NCBI GenBank assembly: GCA_032207245.1
Contig: CM063500.1
Coordinates: 36,977,487 to 37,041,486 of the forward strand
DNA length: 64,000 bases
DNA from: Pardosa pseudoannulata
Lineage: Eukaryota; Arthropoda; Arachnida; Araneae; Lycosidae
Direction of reading: 5' to 3'
In this document: piece by piece, positions 13,998 to 30,283 of the stretch
How the letters are laid out: each line of letters begins with the position of its first letter
Position numbering within the stretch: position 1 is the stretch's first letter
Notes under the pieces: model-generated
What the model was told of the DNA's origin: nothing
What the model saw: only the letters and a program-made list of their open reading frames with translations
Database searches by the model: none
Position numbers and translations under genes: made by a program

Positions 13998-14970
13998 AAG
14001 TGTCTGGCACAAATGCTATTTCAGTTACTGCTGTTTATCAAGATATAACTTTGAGAGATGAGACATAGCATCTTAGATAACTTCATGACACTTAAGACCA
14101 TTTCATGAGTGTGCGTGAATACCGGGAATCCGGTAAAACCTCAAATCTCCGGCTTTATTGCAACAGGAAAAAAGATCATGAAAGAATGGAATCAACGAAG
14201 ACTGGGAAGAATCATTAAATTTGACGAAGTGCGCGCAGCCAAACATACACTCGTGTACCCTGTAAGACAAAAAGCTTTACGCCTCGTTGGAACAATTCAA
14301 CAACAACATCCCACTGTTGATGACTGGAAACACATTGTCTAATCTGACGAGACTCGTTTCAAATTGTAATTAGCGGATACACGTGTACGTATGGAAACGA
14401 CCTTATGAATGAATAGATCCTGCTTGTCAACAGGGGACTGTTGGAGCTGGAGGAGACTCCAGCTCCAGAGTGATGGTATGCGACACGTGCAGTTGGAGTT
14501 ATATGGGATATCTAATATCACTAGATACGAATCTTACAAATTAAACGTATGCAAACATCCTGCCTGAACACGTGAAACCTTTTATGCTAATGGTGCAATC
14601 CGATGGACTTGTGGAAATCCATCAGAACAATCCGATACCCAATATGTCCAAATTTGCTTCAAAGTGGATCCAGGAACACTCTTACATTCTTCTTCTGACA
14701 TTAGACAATTCCGATGGCTGCCAAAATCCCCACACATGAACATCATTTTGTATATCTGGGATGGATTGTTAGGTGCTTATTAAAAAGATAACTCCACCAC
14801 CTCGTACTGTTAGGATTATATGGATATATATGCAGAAATGACGGTGAGAATAGCCAAAAAAACTATTTCAGACTGTAGTCGAGTCCATGTCTTACGGAAT
14901 TTCTACATGATTGCAGGGGCCCTATACAATATTAGGCAAGTGTACCAGCTCTTTCTGGCTCTTCACTGTA
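13998..14970 (+). mobile_element. Tc1/mariner-type element relic
   Basis: A decayed DNA transposon about 1 kb long. The right end is clear: GTGTACCAGCTCTTTCTGGC then CTCTTCACTGTA (about 14940-14970), finishing at TA as Tc1/mariner ends do. A possible decayed left end, GTGTCTGGCACAAATGC, lies near 13999. The interior encodes a broken transposase (see pseudogene). Its right-hand 200 bp is also present, inverted, at 23511-23716 as part of the large inverted duplication. Confidence 0.75.
14050..14945 (+). pseudogene. Tc1-like DDE transposase, disrupted
   Basis: Fragments in several frames follow the order of a Tc1-family transposase. An HTH-linker segment in an open frame (14109-14342) contains GTIQQQHPTVDDWKHIV. 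A stop codon stands where the family has Trp before the first catalytic Asp block SDETRF (about 14345). Then VWKRPYE and DPACQQGTV (about 14387-14450). The third-acidic region PKSPHMNII then YIWD follows near 14730-14765 with a substitution at the expected Asp, and a VESMSYGIS segment lies near 14880. At least three stops or frameshifts make it inactive. DPACQQGTV resembles transposase copies I recall as common in spider genomes; that attribution is from memory. Confidence 0.78.
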
Positions 14971-14988
14971 TATATAAAAATACGTATA

Positions 14989-15239
14989 TGTGACGACCGT
15001 AGCAGTCACAACATCAACAACAACGGAATGTAGTCGTGTCCATTGGGAGTGGCATGCAGGAGCACCAACAGCTACAACAGCTTCGACTAAATTAGTTTAT
15101 TCTAGTCTCATAGCATTACAATGAAAACACATAACAGAATAACTCGAACCACCAGAATTACAACGAACAGCCAGAATCACACCGAACAGCAACAATTCGA
15201 ACAACATCCAATATTACACACAGTCGCCCCATTATCACA
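14989..15239 (-). mobile_element. small solo LTR-like element (left-arm copy)
   Basis: About 251 bp that on the minus strand begins TGTGATAATGGGGCGAC and ends GGTCGTCACA. It therefore has TG...CA ends with a 5-bp inverted repeat (TGTGA/TCACA). A polyadenylation-like AATAAAC lies in the same orientation. Its sister at 23328-23498 lacks about 85 internal bases, and a 51-bp terminal fragment sits at 52700-52750. No internal retrotransposon genes are present, so this would be a solo LTR. The call is moderate because the outer border merges with an (AC)n/(AT)n tract and the target duplication is unclear. Confidence 0.5.
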
Positions 15240-16545
<1,306 letters not shown>

Positions 16546-16578
16546 AAATAAATAAATAAATAAATATATGTGTATATA

Positions 16579-16643
<65 letters not shown>
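16546..16643. repeat. (AATA)n/(AT)n microsatellite
   Basis: AAATAAATA-type run followed by an (AT)n tract. The counterpart in the right arm lies at about 21620-21680 and lacks the AAATAAAT portion. Confidence 0.92.
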
Positions 16644-16645
<2 letters not shown>

Positions 16646-17581
16646 ATAGCAAATTTGATATAATTTATATAATTATATTTCATAAAAAAGAGTAAATTAC
16701 GATCTTCATGTAAAGGAAAAATGGTACCAAGGAAAAACTTTACCCAGACATGTTGCTTAAATTTTAATACAACCCGTCTAAAGAAATTCTAGTGCGTCAA
16801 ATTTCTCGAATGGATAAATCTTCCAAATGTTAGGATGAGTGATGCAGGATTTTTATTTACTTTTATTAAAATACTCTGCTTTGACATGTCATGGGATACT
16901 GAACTCAGTCTAAAGTAACTTCTAGTTTATTTTTATATAACCGTCAAAACAATGCAGTGTTTTGAAGACGGCTTTCATTTTTTTATTTTATAAAACGAAA
17001 GAAGAGCGAAATATTATATGCTGAAGCTAATCTTTAGGACTTGGAATTATTCGGCTTATTGCGGAAATCTTTTTATTATATAAAAGTTTCTTAAAACTTT
17101 AAATGCTTAATCTACGAATTTACCACCCATATATATTTAATAACTCAATTTAAACCGATACTAAAAGGACGTAGCAAAGAAACTGTTACTTCCGTACCGG
17201 AATTAACCACAAATCTAATAGAAAACTATAATTTTGCCAGAATTTGAGTGTTTAAACTTTGGTTTCCCTAAGTTGAAATATACAGGAGATATAAAGTTTA
17301 TATATAGTCATGCACATATAATTTGGAATTATGGTATTTTTAGATTAAGGTAAGTTTAAAAATTGACTCTCAAGGTTGAAAATTTGGGGGTTTACAATAT
17401 TTTTCTCATTTGCATACTAGAAACCCGATAAATGAAAAATATATACTGCTAAACCTCTTGATAAGAATATGGAAAGTAAATAAAATCTCCTGTAATAAAC
17501 ATTAAAGTATAATATAGCTTTTGTGACTCAAATTTTGATACTTTGTTTTTAATTTAGATAGTGCTATGCTACCTACATTAA

Positions 17582-18219
17582 CCCTCTAAGCGTTTCACAC
17601 ATACAATTCCGGCAGACCGATGAAGTCTTAACGTACAATTTTCGACCTCCAAAAACGCTCCAAAAGTGGATGTAATGTACATTTTTGCTTCAGTTTTTTT
17701 CTCTCATGGAGTTTTGCGATAGGAGGGTCAGATCAATTTTTTAGGAACTGCATCCCTCTTTGACTGACTTATTGAGGGATACAACCCTACCTCCTGAGGC
17801 ACAAAGACGCTGATAGCTTTTCATGGCTCTCTAAATCTCTATTTCGAAGTATTTCGTTCGCGATGACAAATTTATTTCTAACTGCACCACTTAAATATCT
17901 TGGATGACTTTCGTAAAAAATATAAATAAGTCTCTCAAAGAATATTTTTATTTGCACTTTTAGAATCCATTATTTCTTATGGGGTGATCTTCGAGACTCG
18001 ACGAGCTTTATGTGATTTAAAAATTAGCAATCTATAATATCTATTTATATATTTATTTATAACTGGAAGTAAACAGACAATAACGAGGTAGGGTTTCCCG
18101 TATTCCATTCTAGTCAACAAAGGGTGAAGGAAAAATCATAGAACGCATTGTCCACTGACGCAGTTAACCTTAGCGTATATTTTGGAGACTTTTTTTCTCG
18201 ATGTATTTCACTCGGAGGG
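17582..18219 (+). mobile_element. piggyBac-type MITE, family A, copy 2
   Basis: 638 bp between TTAA at 17578-17581 and TTAA at 18220-18223. Ends CCCTCTAAGCG and CACTCGGAGGG are imperfect inverted repeats. It lies inside a satellite monomer. Sister monomers at 20049, 26611 and 27515 show the uninterrupted site TGCTAC...ATTAATATGAAA, so the insertion duplicated TTAA and nothing else. It has the same internal order as copy 1, including the GAGGCACAAAGACGCTGATAG block. No transposase, so mobilised in trans if ever. Confidence 0.9.
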
Positions 18220-18992
18220 TTAATATGAAAGTTTCACTAATAGCTTTATAAGAAAGTGTCGGTTATGATACTTAAGAAAAATATAGTATCACAGAAAACA
18301 CTTTACCCAGACATGTTGGATCTATTTTAATACATCCTGTCTCGAGAAAGTCTAGTGCTTCGAATATCTCCATTGCATAAATCTTGCAACTGTAAGGATA
18401 AGTGATGCAGAAATTTTACTTACTCTTAACAAAATACACTAATATTGACTTGTCATGAGATCCATAACTCAATCTAACGTAACGCTTATTTTTATATAGA
18501 TGTCAAAATAACGCCGTGTTTTGAAGACGTTTTTCCTCTTTCGATTTTAAGAATGAAATAATAGCGGATTCCTATGTACTGAAGAATATTCTTAGAGCTT
18601 AAAATTATGAAACTGAATGTGGAAAACTTTTTATAAAATAAAAGTTTACTATAACTGTAAATAGTTACACACATAGTTATCTGATATTAACCCAAAACTA
18701 AAAGAAAGTAGCAAAGAAACTGTTGCTTCTGGATACCGAAAGTAACGTCAAAAAATAATAGAAAACTACAATTTTGTCATAATTTGGATACTTAAAGCAT
18801 GGTTTCCTTAAGTAAAAATATAATAAAGATTTCGTTTTCACATTTAGGTACGCATATATATTGAATACATAGTATTTTCGGATTCAAAGAAGTTTTAAAT
18901 GTGAATATATAGGTTGAACACTTTGGTTGTTACAGTACTTTTCTCATACATGGGATAGGAAACCGCGATGACTGTTAAACGGAAATAAATAA

Positions 18993-19920
18993 TGTCATAA
19001 CGTTCCATTTCCTTTATTTTAATTTTGTTCCATTTAGTTTCCATTAATTCTAAAAGCTTCCCTTAAAATTCCCTGTTTGTAACTTTCCTGCCATGCTCCC
19101 AATCATCACGTTGGTGAGTCGAAACAAATATTTTTTAATCGCATAAGCCGCTCTCGATATTCAATCAGATGAGATCACACATACCAGGAGCTTCACATGG
19201 CGTTCTGATTGGCGAGCGCTGGATTGCAATAGTTTTATAAATTCGCTTTTTTCATGATATGACATATCTCCACTCCACACATTGGTATGTTTTGGTCCTG
19301 CTCTTGGCGGTCTTCCACCGTGCCACTAGGCCACTGGAATGTTGATGAGTTTTCCATCCATCAGCGGTTGCCAGCCGTTTGAGTCCTGAAGATACAAGAG
19401 ATACTCTTCACTTAGAATTAACTTGCTTCCCAGACTGGCGGTTCTCACCCGGACAGACAGGATGGAGGAAAGAGAGAGACCTGGATCCCGAAACGAGAAG
19501 AGGAGCTCGGAGTTCCGTCCTCCATAATTGTCTTATTTTTTTAGTCCATTTTTGTTTTCTCCTTTTTTTATTAATTATTATCTTAAAAAAACTCAATCAA
19601 TTGGCTTCTATTAATTTTTTAAATCTTTTATTAATATCAATAAAATCCATTAATTCAGTAACTTCTCCTCTCCTTTATTTTTAATGCCTATTGTGTTTTT
19701 TACTTTAAGATGTAAACTTAAGTTCGCGAAAAGCCAAATTCAATTTATATATTAAATTTCCGGGTAAGGACATAAAGCATATTACCACTATACATCACCA
19801 ACTCATGTATTTTTTATTGTCTTTTCTATGGGTTTCTTTTTCAGGTACAAACCTTTTTATGTTTTGCTCGACTCCTAGTTCCCCAAAGAAACCCCACTTC
19901 CACAGAAAACGCAATACGAG
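18993..19920 (+). mobile_element. probable solo LTR in satellite monomer
   Basis: About 928 bp of less AT-rich sequence replacing nothing in a satellite monomer. The flanks AAATAA and AAATAC join to the uninterrupted site AAATAAATACCG seen in sister monomers (for example near 25350). It starts TGTCATAACG. The last bases CAATACGAG plus the flanking A may be a mutated CA terminus. A TATA box TTATAAAT at 19235-19242 and an AATAAA at 19639-19644 lie in plus orientation, in the U3-R-U5 order. The 101-codon frame 19379-19684 runs through the R/U5 part and is not a gene. No retrotransposon protein or second LTR is present. Confidence 0.6.
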
Positions 19921-20171
19921 AAATACCGTTGTGCCTTTTTATACAAAATAAATAATATTTCAATTAGTAAATATTAAAGAATAATATAGATTCTACAACT
20001 GCTTTTCTGATAATTTTTTTTAATTTAGATAGTGCTATGCTACTTTTATTAATATGAAAGTTTCACTACTAGTTTCATAAGAAATTTTCGGTTAGGATCT
20101 GTATGAAAAAATAGTATCACGGAAAACACTTTACCCAGACGTGTTGCATCTATTTTAATGCATCCTCTCTG

Positions 20172-20504
20172 GAGAAAGTCTAGTGAGTCGAATATCTCCA
20201 ATGCATAAATAAATCTTCCAACTGTAAGGATAAGTGATGCAGGAATACTGATACTGACATGGGATACACAACTCAGTCTAAAGTGACATGTTGATATTTA
20301 TATAGCCATCAAAATAACGCCGACGATTGACGACGGTTTTCATTTTCTGATATTTAAAACGAAAAAAACAAAGAAATCTTTCATACTAAAGAATATTTTT
20401 ACTGCTTGAAGTTATCAAGCTTAATGTGGAAAACATTTATAAGATAGAAGATTAGTATAACTGTAAATAATAATCTACGCACGTAACTCCGATACATAGC
20501 TAAT
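20172..20504 (+). repeat. direct repeat flanking the inverted arm, copy 1
   Basis: About 333 bp of satellite immediately left of the inverted arm, repeated at 23717-24073 immediately right of it. Both share a deletion of the TTTTATTTACTTTTAATAAA segment after GCAGGAAT that other monomers keep. The last 240 bp look identical by eye. Confidence 0.88.
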
Positions 20505-21619
20505 TAAAAATTGATCTGACCCTCCTATCGCAAAACTCCATGAGAGAAAAAAACTGAAGCAAAAATGTACATTACATCCACTTTTGGAGCGTTTTTGGAG
20601 GTCGAAAATTGTACGTTAAGACTTCATCGGTCTGCCGGAATTGTATGTGTGAAACGCTTAGAGGGTTAATGTAGGTAGCATAGCACTATTTAAATTTAAA
20701 AAAAAAGTATCAAAATTTGAGTCACAAAAGCTATATTATACTTTAATGTTTATTACAGGAGATTTTATTAACTTTCCATATTCTTATCAAGAAGTTTAGC
20801 GGTATATATTTTTCATTTATCGGGTTTCTAGTATGCAAATGAGAAAAATATTGTAAAGCAACAAATTTTTAACCTTGAGAGTCACTTTTTAAACTTACCT
20901 TAATCTAAAAATACCATAATTCCAAATTATATGTGCATGACTATATATAAACTTTATATCTCCTGTATATTTCAACTTAGGGAAACCAAATTTTAAACAC
21001 TCAAATTCTGGCAAAATTATAGTTTTCTATTAGATTTGTGGTTAATTCCGGTACGAAAGTAACAGTTTCTTTGCTACTTTCTTTTAGTATCAGTTTAAAT
21101 TGAGTTATTAACTATATATGGGTGGTGAGTGCATAGATTAAGTATTTACAGTTTTAAGAAAATTTTATATTATAAAAAGATTTCCGCAACAAGCCGAATA
21201 ATTAATAGTTCTAAAGATTAGCTTCAGAATATAATATTTCGCTCTTCTTTCGTTTTATAAAATCAGAAAATGAAAGCCGTCGTCAAAACACAACATTGTT
21301 TTGACGGCTATATAAAAATCAACTAGAAGTTACTTTAGACTGAGTTGCGTATCTCATGGCATGTCAAAGTAGAGCATTTTAATAAAAGTAAATAAAAATC
21401 CTGCATCACTCATCCTAACAGTTGGAAGATTTATCCATTGGAGAAATTCGACGCACTAGAATTTCTCTAGACGGGATGCATTAAAATTGAAGCAACATGT
21501 CTGGATAAAGTATTTAAGTGGTACAATTTTTCATTTACATGGAGATCGTAACTGACTCTTTTTTATGAAAATATTTGTAAAATTTGTAAAATTTTCTTAG
21601 ATAGCAGATCAAATTTGCT

Positions 21620-21683
<64 letters not shown>

Positions 21684-22800
21684 AATAATGTGTATATTAT
21701 CATTTTAATATTATCCAACTTTATTATTAATTTTTTTCTAAAATATATTTATGACATTTTTTCCGTTTTGCTTTAGATTCTTTTAACACTGTTTTATATT
21801 TCGTCAACCCCAAGAACAACTTCGTATTTTCTGCTTAGCTCAACTTAGTATATATTATGTTACGTAACTTAGTATCGATTGTTAACGTCTCCCCGTTGTT
21901 GGACTATTAATATATATAAATGAATGAATTCTATGCTCTTACATGGAAATATGAAAATATATGTAAAAACTTTAAGATATATGTACATACATATATACAT
22001 GAATAAATGTGCTAAACTGGGTGGAACTTTATGTCGTTAGGGCTCATTATAAAATCATAGCTGATACTTAAATTTATATTATAAATTTATATAAGTATTT
22101 CTTAACATATTAACGTTATGTAAATAAAAATACAAGATGACTAAAATTGTTTAAAATACATGAATTAAAAAAATATGCAAAATTGTAAACTATGGAAACC
22201 ATGACTAATAAAAGAAAATTGCACTTAGAGGTTAATAAAAATCGAAAAAAGAATATCTGCATATTTTTATAATAATACATTATTATTTAAATAATTAGTT
22301 ACATTTATGAACAGGAAGAGAAAAAACTAATTACATTATTAAGGATGTGTATAATTTTGTCAAATATTTGTTCTGAAGAATAAATGAGCTTTTAAAATAA
22401 GTCCGCGAGTTGGATGAAAAAATATATTAATTATGAACTAGCAGCGCATGAAATTACTGGATCAGATTTAAATTATGCAAATTTTTAAATTCAGTATTCA
22501 TAGACACAGAACCAAGGAGGTTAAAAAGTAAAATACTTAAGTATTATCTTTATTCTGTTCTCCATTCTAATTTAAATGGTCTTAAATCTATTAAATTTCA
22601 AATAGCAGTTTTATACTTTTCTTTACAATTAAAGTAAAGAGAGAATACGAGAGTATTATGACTACTCCGACTAAGTGATAAAAAACTTACATTATATATG
22701 TTTAATAAACGTAACTTTAAAAAGTATTTTATTGAATCCCGCATATTTTTGTGACCTGTGAAATTACTTACTTGTTTGCAGACACATACACGCATATATA

Positions 22801-23498
<698 letters not shown>

Positions 23499-23716
23499 TA
23501 TACGTATTTTTATATATACAGTGAAGAGCCAGAAAGAGCTGGTACACTTGCCTAATATTGTATAGGGCCCCTGCAATCATGTAGAAATTCCGTAAGACAT
23601 GGACTCGACTACAGTCTGAAATAGTTTTTTTGGCTATTCTCACCGTCATTTCTGCATATATATCCATATAATCCTAACAGTACGAGGTGGTGGAGTTATC
23701 TTTTTAATAAGCACCT

Positions 23717-24073
23717 GAGAAAGTCTAGGGAGTCGAATATCTCCAATGCATAAATCTTCCAATTGTAAGGCTACGTGATGCAGGAATACTGATACTGACA
23801 TGGGATACACAACTCAGTCTAAAGTGACATGTTGATATTTATATAGCCATCAAAATAACGCCGACGATTGACGACGGTTTTCATTTTCTGATATTTAAAA
23901 CGAAAAAAACAAAGAAATCTTTCATACTAAAGAATATTTTTACTGCTTGAAGTTATCAAGCTTAATGTGGAAAACATTTATAAGATAGAAGATTAGTATA
24001 ACTGTAAATAATAATCTACGCACGTAAGCATTATACATAATGCTTACGTGAATGAATCCCATACATAGCTAAT
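23717..24073 (+). repeat. direct repeat flanking the inverted arm, copy 2
   Basis: Second copy of 20172-20504. It differs by a few substitutions in its first 60 bp and by an insertion that creates the perfect hairpin at 24021-24050. Confidence 0.88.
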
Positions 24074-24571
24074 ATCAGATTTTAAACAAAAACTAAAGAA
24101 AGTAGCAAAGAAACTGTTGCTTCTCGGTATTGGAAGTAATCACAAAATTAATAGAAAATTACAATTTTATCATAATTGAAATATTTAAAATATGGTTTCC
24201 TTATGTGAAATACACTAAATATTTCATATTCTTATTTAGCCAAGTACATATGGTTCGAAAATATAGTGTTTTCGGATTAAAAGAAGTTTAAAATGTGTCC
24301 CCAGATGTGTCACATCTATTGTAATGCATCCTGTCTGGAGAAAGTCTAGCGCATCGAATATCTCCAATCCAAAAATCTTCCAACTGTAAGGATAAATGAT
24401 TCAGGAATTCTATTAACTTTTAATAAAATACACTGATACTGACATGTCATGGGTTACACAACCCAGTCTAAAGCATCCTGTTGATTTTTATATAACAGTC
24501 AAAATAACACCGCGTTTTGGCGGCGATTTTCATCTTCTGGTTTTAAAAAACGAAAAAATAGAGAAAACTTA

Positions 24572-25033
24572 TGTTACCAATTTCTAAAGAGTAGCGTTCG
24601 TGGACTGAGTAGACTTTGAATTAAGACAGCAAAAATAACAGAACTTTATTAGTAATGCAGGGAAAACACGAATACAGCAGCCAACACCGCGAGAACTGGC
24701 TAGCACAGGCGATAGTTCACTAAAACTCTTAGCGCCAAACAACGTAGGTCTTTACCTCTACAAATTTCTCAGCTAACTGAACTTCGATCAGGATCGGAGC
24801 CCGGTATTTATATCCTCGGGAGAAACTGGAATATTCTAGAAAGTACTAGGTACAAACGGTCAACAAGAAAGTCGCCAAGTCGACAAACTTGACGATAAAT
24901 CGCCAAACTTAGCTCCAAAAATTAGTCGCCAAAAACATCGCCTACGAGCCAATATCTCGCCAAATACATGATTTACCCATTATAATACACAGTATACGGC
25001 AAAAATACATGCCAACTTGTGAAATTCGTAACA
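24572..25033 (-). mobile_element. solo LTR with intact TATA and poly(A) signals
   Basis: 462 bp inserted in a satellite monomer. On the minus strand it runs from TGTTACGAATTTC to GAAATTGGTAACA, a 13-bp inverted terminus with one mismatch and the TG...CA ends of an LTR. A TATA box (TATAAATA) lies at 24812-24805 and AATAAA at 24650-24645, giving U3, R and U5 in proper order. U3 carries five GGCGA-type words between 24872 and 24962. The satellite on both sides is continuous (GAAAACTTA / TTATTGAAGAAT), with a target duplication of at most 3-4 bp that I cannot fix exactly. No internal genes remain. Ty3/Gypsy-like is a guess. Confidence 0.8.
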
Positions 25034-27927
25034 TTATTGAAGAATATTTTTACTATATGGAATTATCAAGCTTAATGTGGAAATCTTTTAATAAGATAAG
25101 AGTTTACAATGTCTGCAAATACTTAATCTATGCAATTAACACACATTCATAGTTAATATCACAATTTAAGACGATATTAAAAGGAAGTAGCAAACAAACT
25201 GTTGCTTCCGGGTACCGAAAGTAACCTTAAAATTAATAGAAAACTACAATTTTGGTATAATTTGTGCATTTAAAATTTGGACTTCCTAAGTCCAAACTTA
25301 CAGGAGATTAACCGTTAATAATAATTACAGGAAATAACCTTTAAATGCAAATAAATACCGCTGCACGTCTTTATGGAATGTAAATAATACCTCAATAAAT
25401 AATAAAGAATTATATAGTTTTTGTGTCTCCATTTCTGATAAAAATTATGTTATTAATTTTGATAGTGGCATACTATTAATATGAAATCTTTAAAAATTGC
25501 TTCATAAGGAAGAGTATGAAAGTTACGACATGTATTAAAAAAATAGTATTACTGAAAACAATTTACCCGTCTGGAGAAAGTCTAGTGCTTCGAAAAATTC
25601 CAATGCATAAATCTTCCAACTGTAAGGATAAAAGATGCAGGAATTTTATTTAGTTTTAATAAAATGCACTGATACTGACAAGTCATGGGATACGAAACTC
25701 AGTCTAAAGTAATATGTGGATTTTTATATAGTCGTCAAATTAACTCCGTGTTTTGTCGACGATTTCCATCTTCTGATTTTAAAAACGAGAGAATTGAAAA
25801 ATCTTATATACTAAAGAATATTTTTAATGATTTGAGTTATAAATCTTAATGTGGAAATCTTTTAATAAGATAAGAGATTGCAATAACTATAAATACTTAA
25901 TTTGAGCACTTAACGCCGATACATAAATAATATCTGAATTTAAACCAACATTAAAAAGAAGTAGCAAAGAAACCGTTACTTCCATACCAGAATCAACCAC
26001 AAATCTATTAAAAAACTACAATTTTGCCAGAATTTTCCTATTTAAAATTTGGTTCCCCAAATTAAAAAAATATACCAGATATTATACCGGATATTTTTTA
26101 TATACCGGAGATAAAAGTTTATTATAATTGTAAATATTTAATCTACGCATTTCACGCCCACACACAGTTAATTTCAGATATTAACCTGATAGCAAAACAA
26201 AGTAGCAAAGAATCTGTTCTTCCGAGTACCGTATGTAACCCCAAAATTGATAGAAAAGTACAATTTTCCCATAATTTGGATATTTAAAATATTCTTTTCT
26301 TTAGTCCAAATATAAGAAAGATTTCGTGTTCACATTTAAGTACGCACATATAACTCGAAAATATATTATTTTCATATTCAAAGAAGTTTAAAATATGAAT
26401 CTATAGGTTGAACATGTGTTATTAGAATACATTTCTCATACATGTGCTAGAAAAGAGAGATGCCTGTTAAAAGCAAATAAATGCTGTTGTATCGCTTTTA
26501 TGGAAAATGAATAATACTTCAAGTAATAAACAATAAAGAATAATATAGCTTCTATGACTCCATTTCTAACAAAATATATTTTTTAATTTTACATAGTGCC
26601 ATGCTATCTATATTAATCTGTATGTTTTACAAATAGTTTCATAAGAAAGAATCGGTTAATATCGGCATGCAAAAGAAAAATAATGACATTGGAAACACTC
26701 TACCCAGACATGTTGCTTGTATTTTAATGTATCCAATGTAAGGAGAAAGCGTTGAATTTCTTCTACGGCTGTAAGGATGAGTGATACAGGATTTTTATTT
26801 CTTTTAATAAAATACACTCTTCTGACATGTCATGAGATACGCAACTCAGTTTAAATTAATATATCATTGATGTTTATATAGCCGTTAAAACAATGCCATG
26901 TTTTGAAGACGGTATTATTTTATAATTTTATAAAACTAAACAAGAGCGAGACGTTATATACTGAAGAATATCTTTAGGGTTTGGAATTGTCAGACTAAAT
27001 GCGGAAACATTTTGTACAATATAAATGTTTCCTGAACTGTAAATAATTTATCTACACACTTACAGCCCATAGATACTTAATATCTCAATGTAATCCGATA
27101 CTAATAGAAAGTAGCAAAAAACTGTTACTTCAGTACCGAAATTAACCACAAATTTAATAAAGAACTACAATTTTGCCAGAATTCGCATACTTAATATTTG
27201 GTTTCCCTAAATTAGAATATACAGGATATTTCATGTTCAGACATAGGCATGTACATATAAATCATATAATTCGAAATATGGTGGTTTTTGATTAGGGAAA
27301 TTTAAAAAGTAACTTTCAAGGTTGAAAATTTGGGATTTTACAATTTTTTTGAATTTGCCTACTAGAGACCCATTTAATTGCAAATATATACCGCTGTACC
27401 TCTTGATAGGAATATGGAAAGTGAATAATATCCCATGTTTAAAGAGTAATATAGCTTTTGTGCCTCCATTTCAGAATTTTTTTAAAATTTAGATAGTGCC
27501 ATGCTACGTATATTAATATGAAATTTTCGCTAATAGTTTCAAAAGAATGAGTTGGTTAGGATACGTATGAAATACTATTATAAAGGGAAACACTTTACCC
27601 AGACATGTTGCATTTGTTTAATGCATCCTGTCTAGAGAAAGTCCAGTGCTTCGAATATCTCTAAAGTATAAATCTTCCAACTGTAAGGATAAGTGATGCT
27701 GGAATTTTATTTACTTTTAATAAAATACACTGATACTGACATGTCACATCACAGTCTAAAGTAACATATTGATTTTTATATAGCCGTCAAAACAATACAG
27801 TGTTTTGACGACAGTTTTCATCTTCTGATTTTAAAAACGAAAGAATAGCGAAATCTTATATACTGATTAATATTTTTAGTGCTAGGAATTATCAAACTGA
27901 ATGCGGAAAAGTTTTTATAAGATAAAA

Positions 27928-29192
<1,265 letters not shown>

Positions 29193-29740
29193 ATGCATAA
29201 TAATTTCGTTTGCTTTGAATAGATAATATTAACTTTATAAAATTTAAATCTACCCTTCTTATAGATTTGCAAACACGGCAAGCATATTTCTAATATTTTT
29301 AAGATGATAATCTGAGCTTACAAAATATTTTTATTTCTGCTCTTATTTAGCATATACATTTTGTTAATGTTTCACATATTTTTTAATATTTCATTTTATT
29401 TTTTTACGCAGATTTTTTCACTTACAGAAATTCTCTCTTACAGAATAATTAATATTAATATAACATACAAAGCAAAAATAAAGTCCCACCTTTTTATCTC
29501 AATCCTTCAAGAAATCACAACTTATTTATTTTCATTCTGATTTATATGATAGAGACATACAACTTTAGAAAATTCCTGTGATCTAAAAGAAATATGTTTT
29601 CCGATTCGTACCACAGCAGTTTCTAGTCTTTGATTTTCTGTCTTTTTTTACTGAAGGACAGATAAACTTTGGTTCTTTATATTAGGATTAAAGAAATGGA
29701 AAACTTTGTTCTATCATCAATCATCTTTGACAACGAGTCT
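29193..29740. other. gene-free AT-rich stretch
   Basis: Nothing identifiable. Confidence 0.4.
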
Positions 29741-29973
29741 GAGACATTAATTAGTGGCAATTTTCCAGTGTAAATTGGTTAATTTATTTTAATATTTTGT
29801 GATTATGAACAGTTTCATTAATAATCTTTATAATGAATGCCTCCTTATGTTTTGTTTATATATAACACATTCATGTAAATTTTGATTTTAAATCACTCTG
29901 TTTGATTTAAACTACCATTAAGACACAAAATATATTTTTCGAAAATTTAACACTAAATTTAAGGATGTTGATC

Positions 29974-30283
<310 letters not shown>

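Noticed and set aside
19379..19684. 101-codon frame with protein-like composition
   Set aside because: It lies within the R/U5 region of the probable solo LTR, and the second half is AT-rich noise. No domain recognised.
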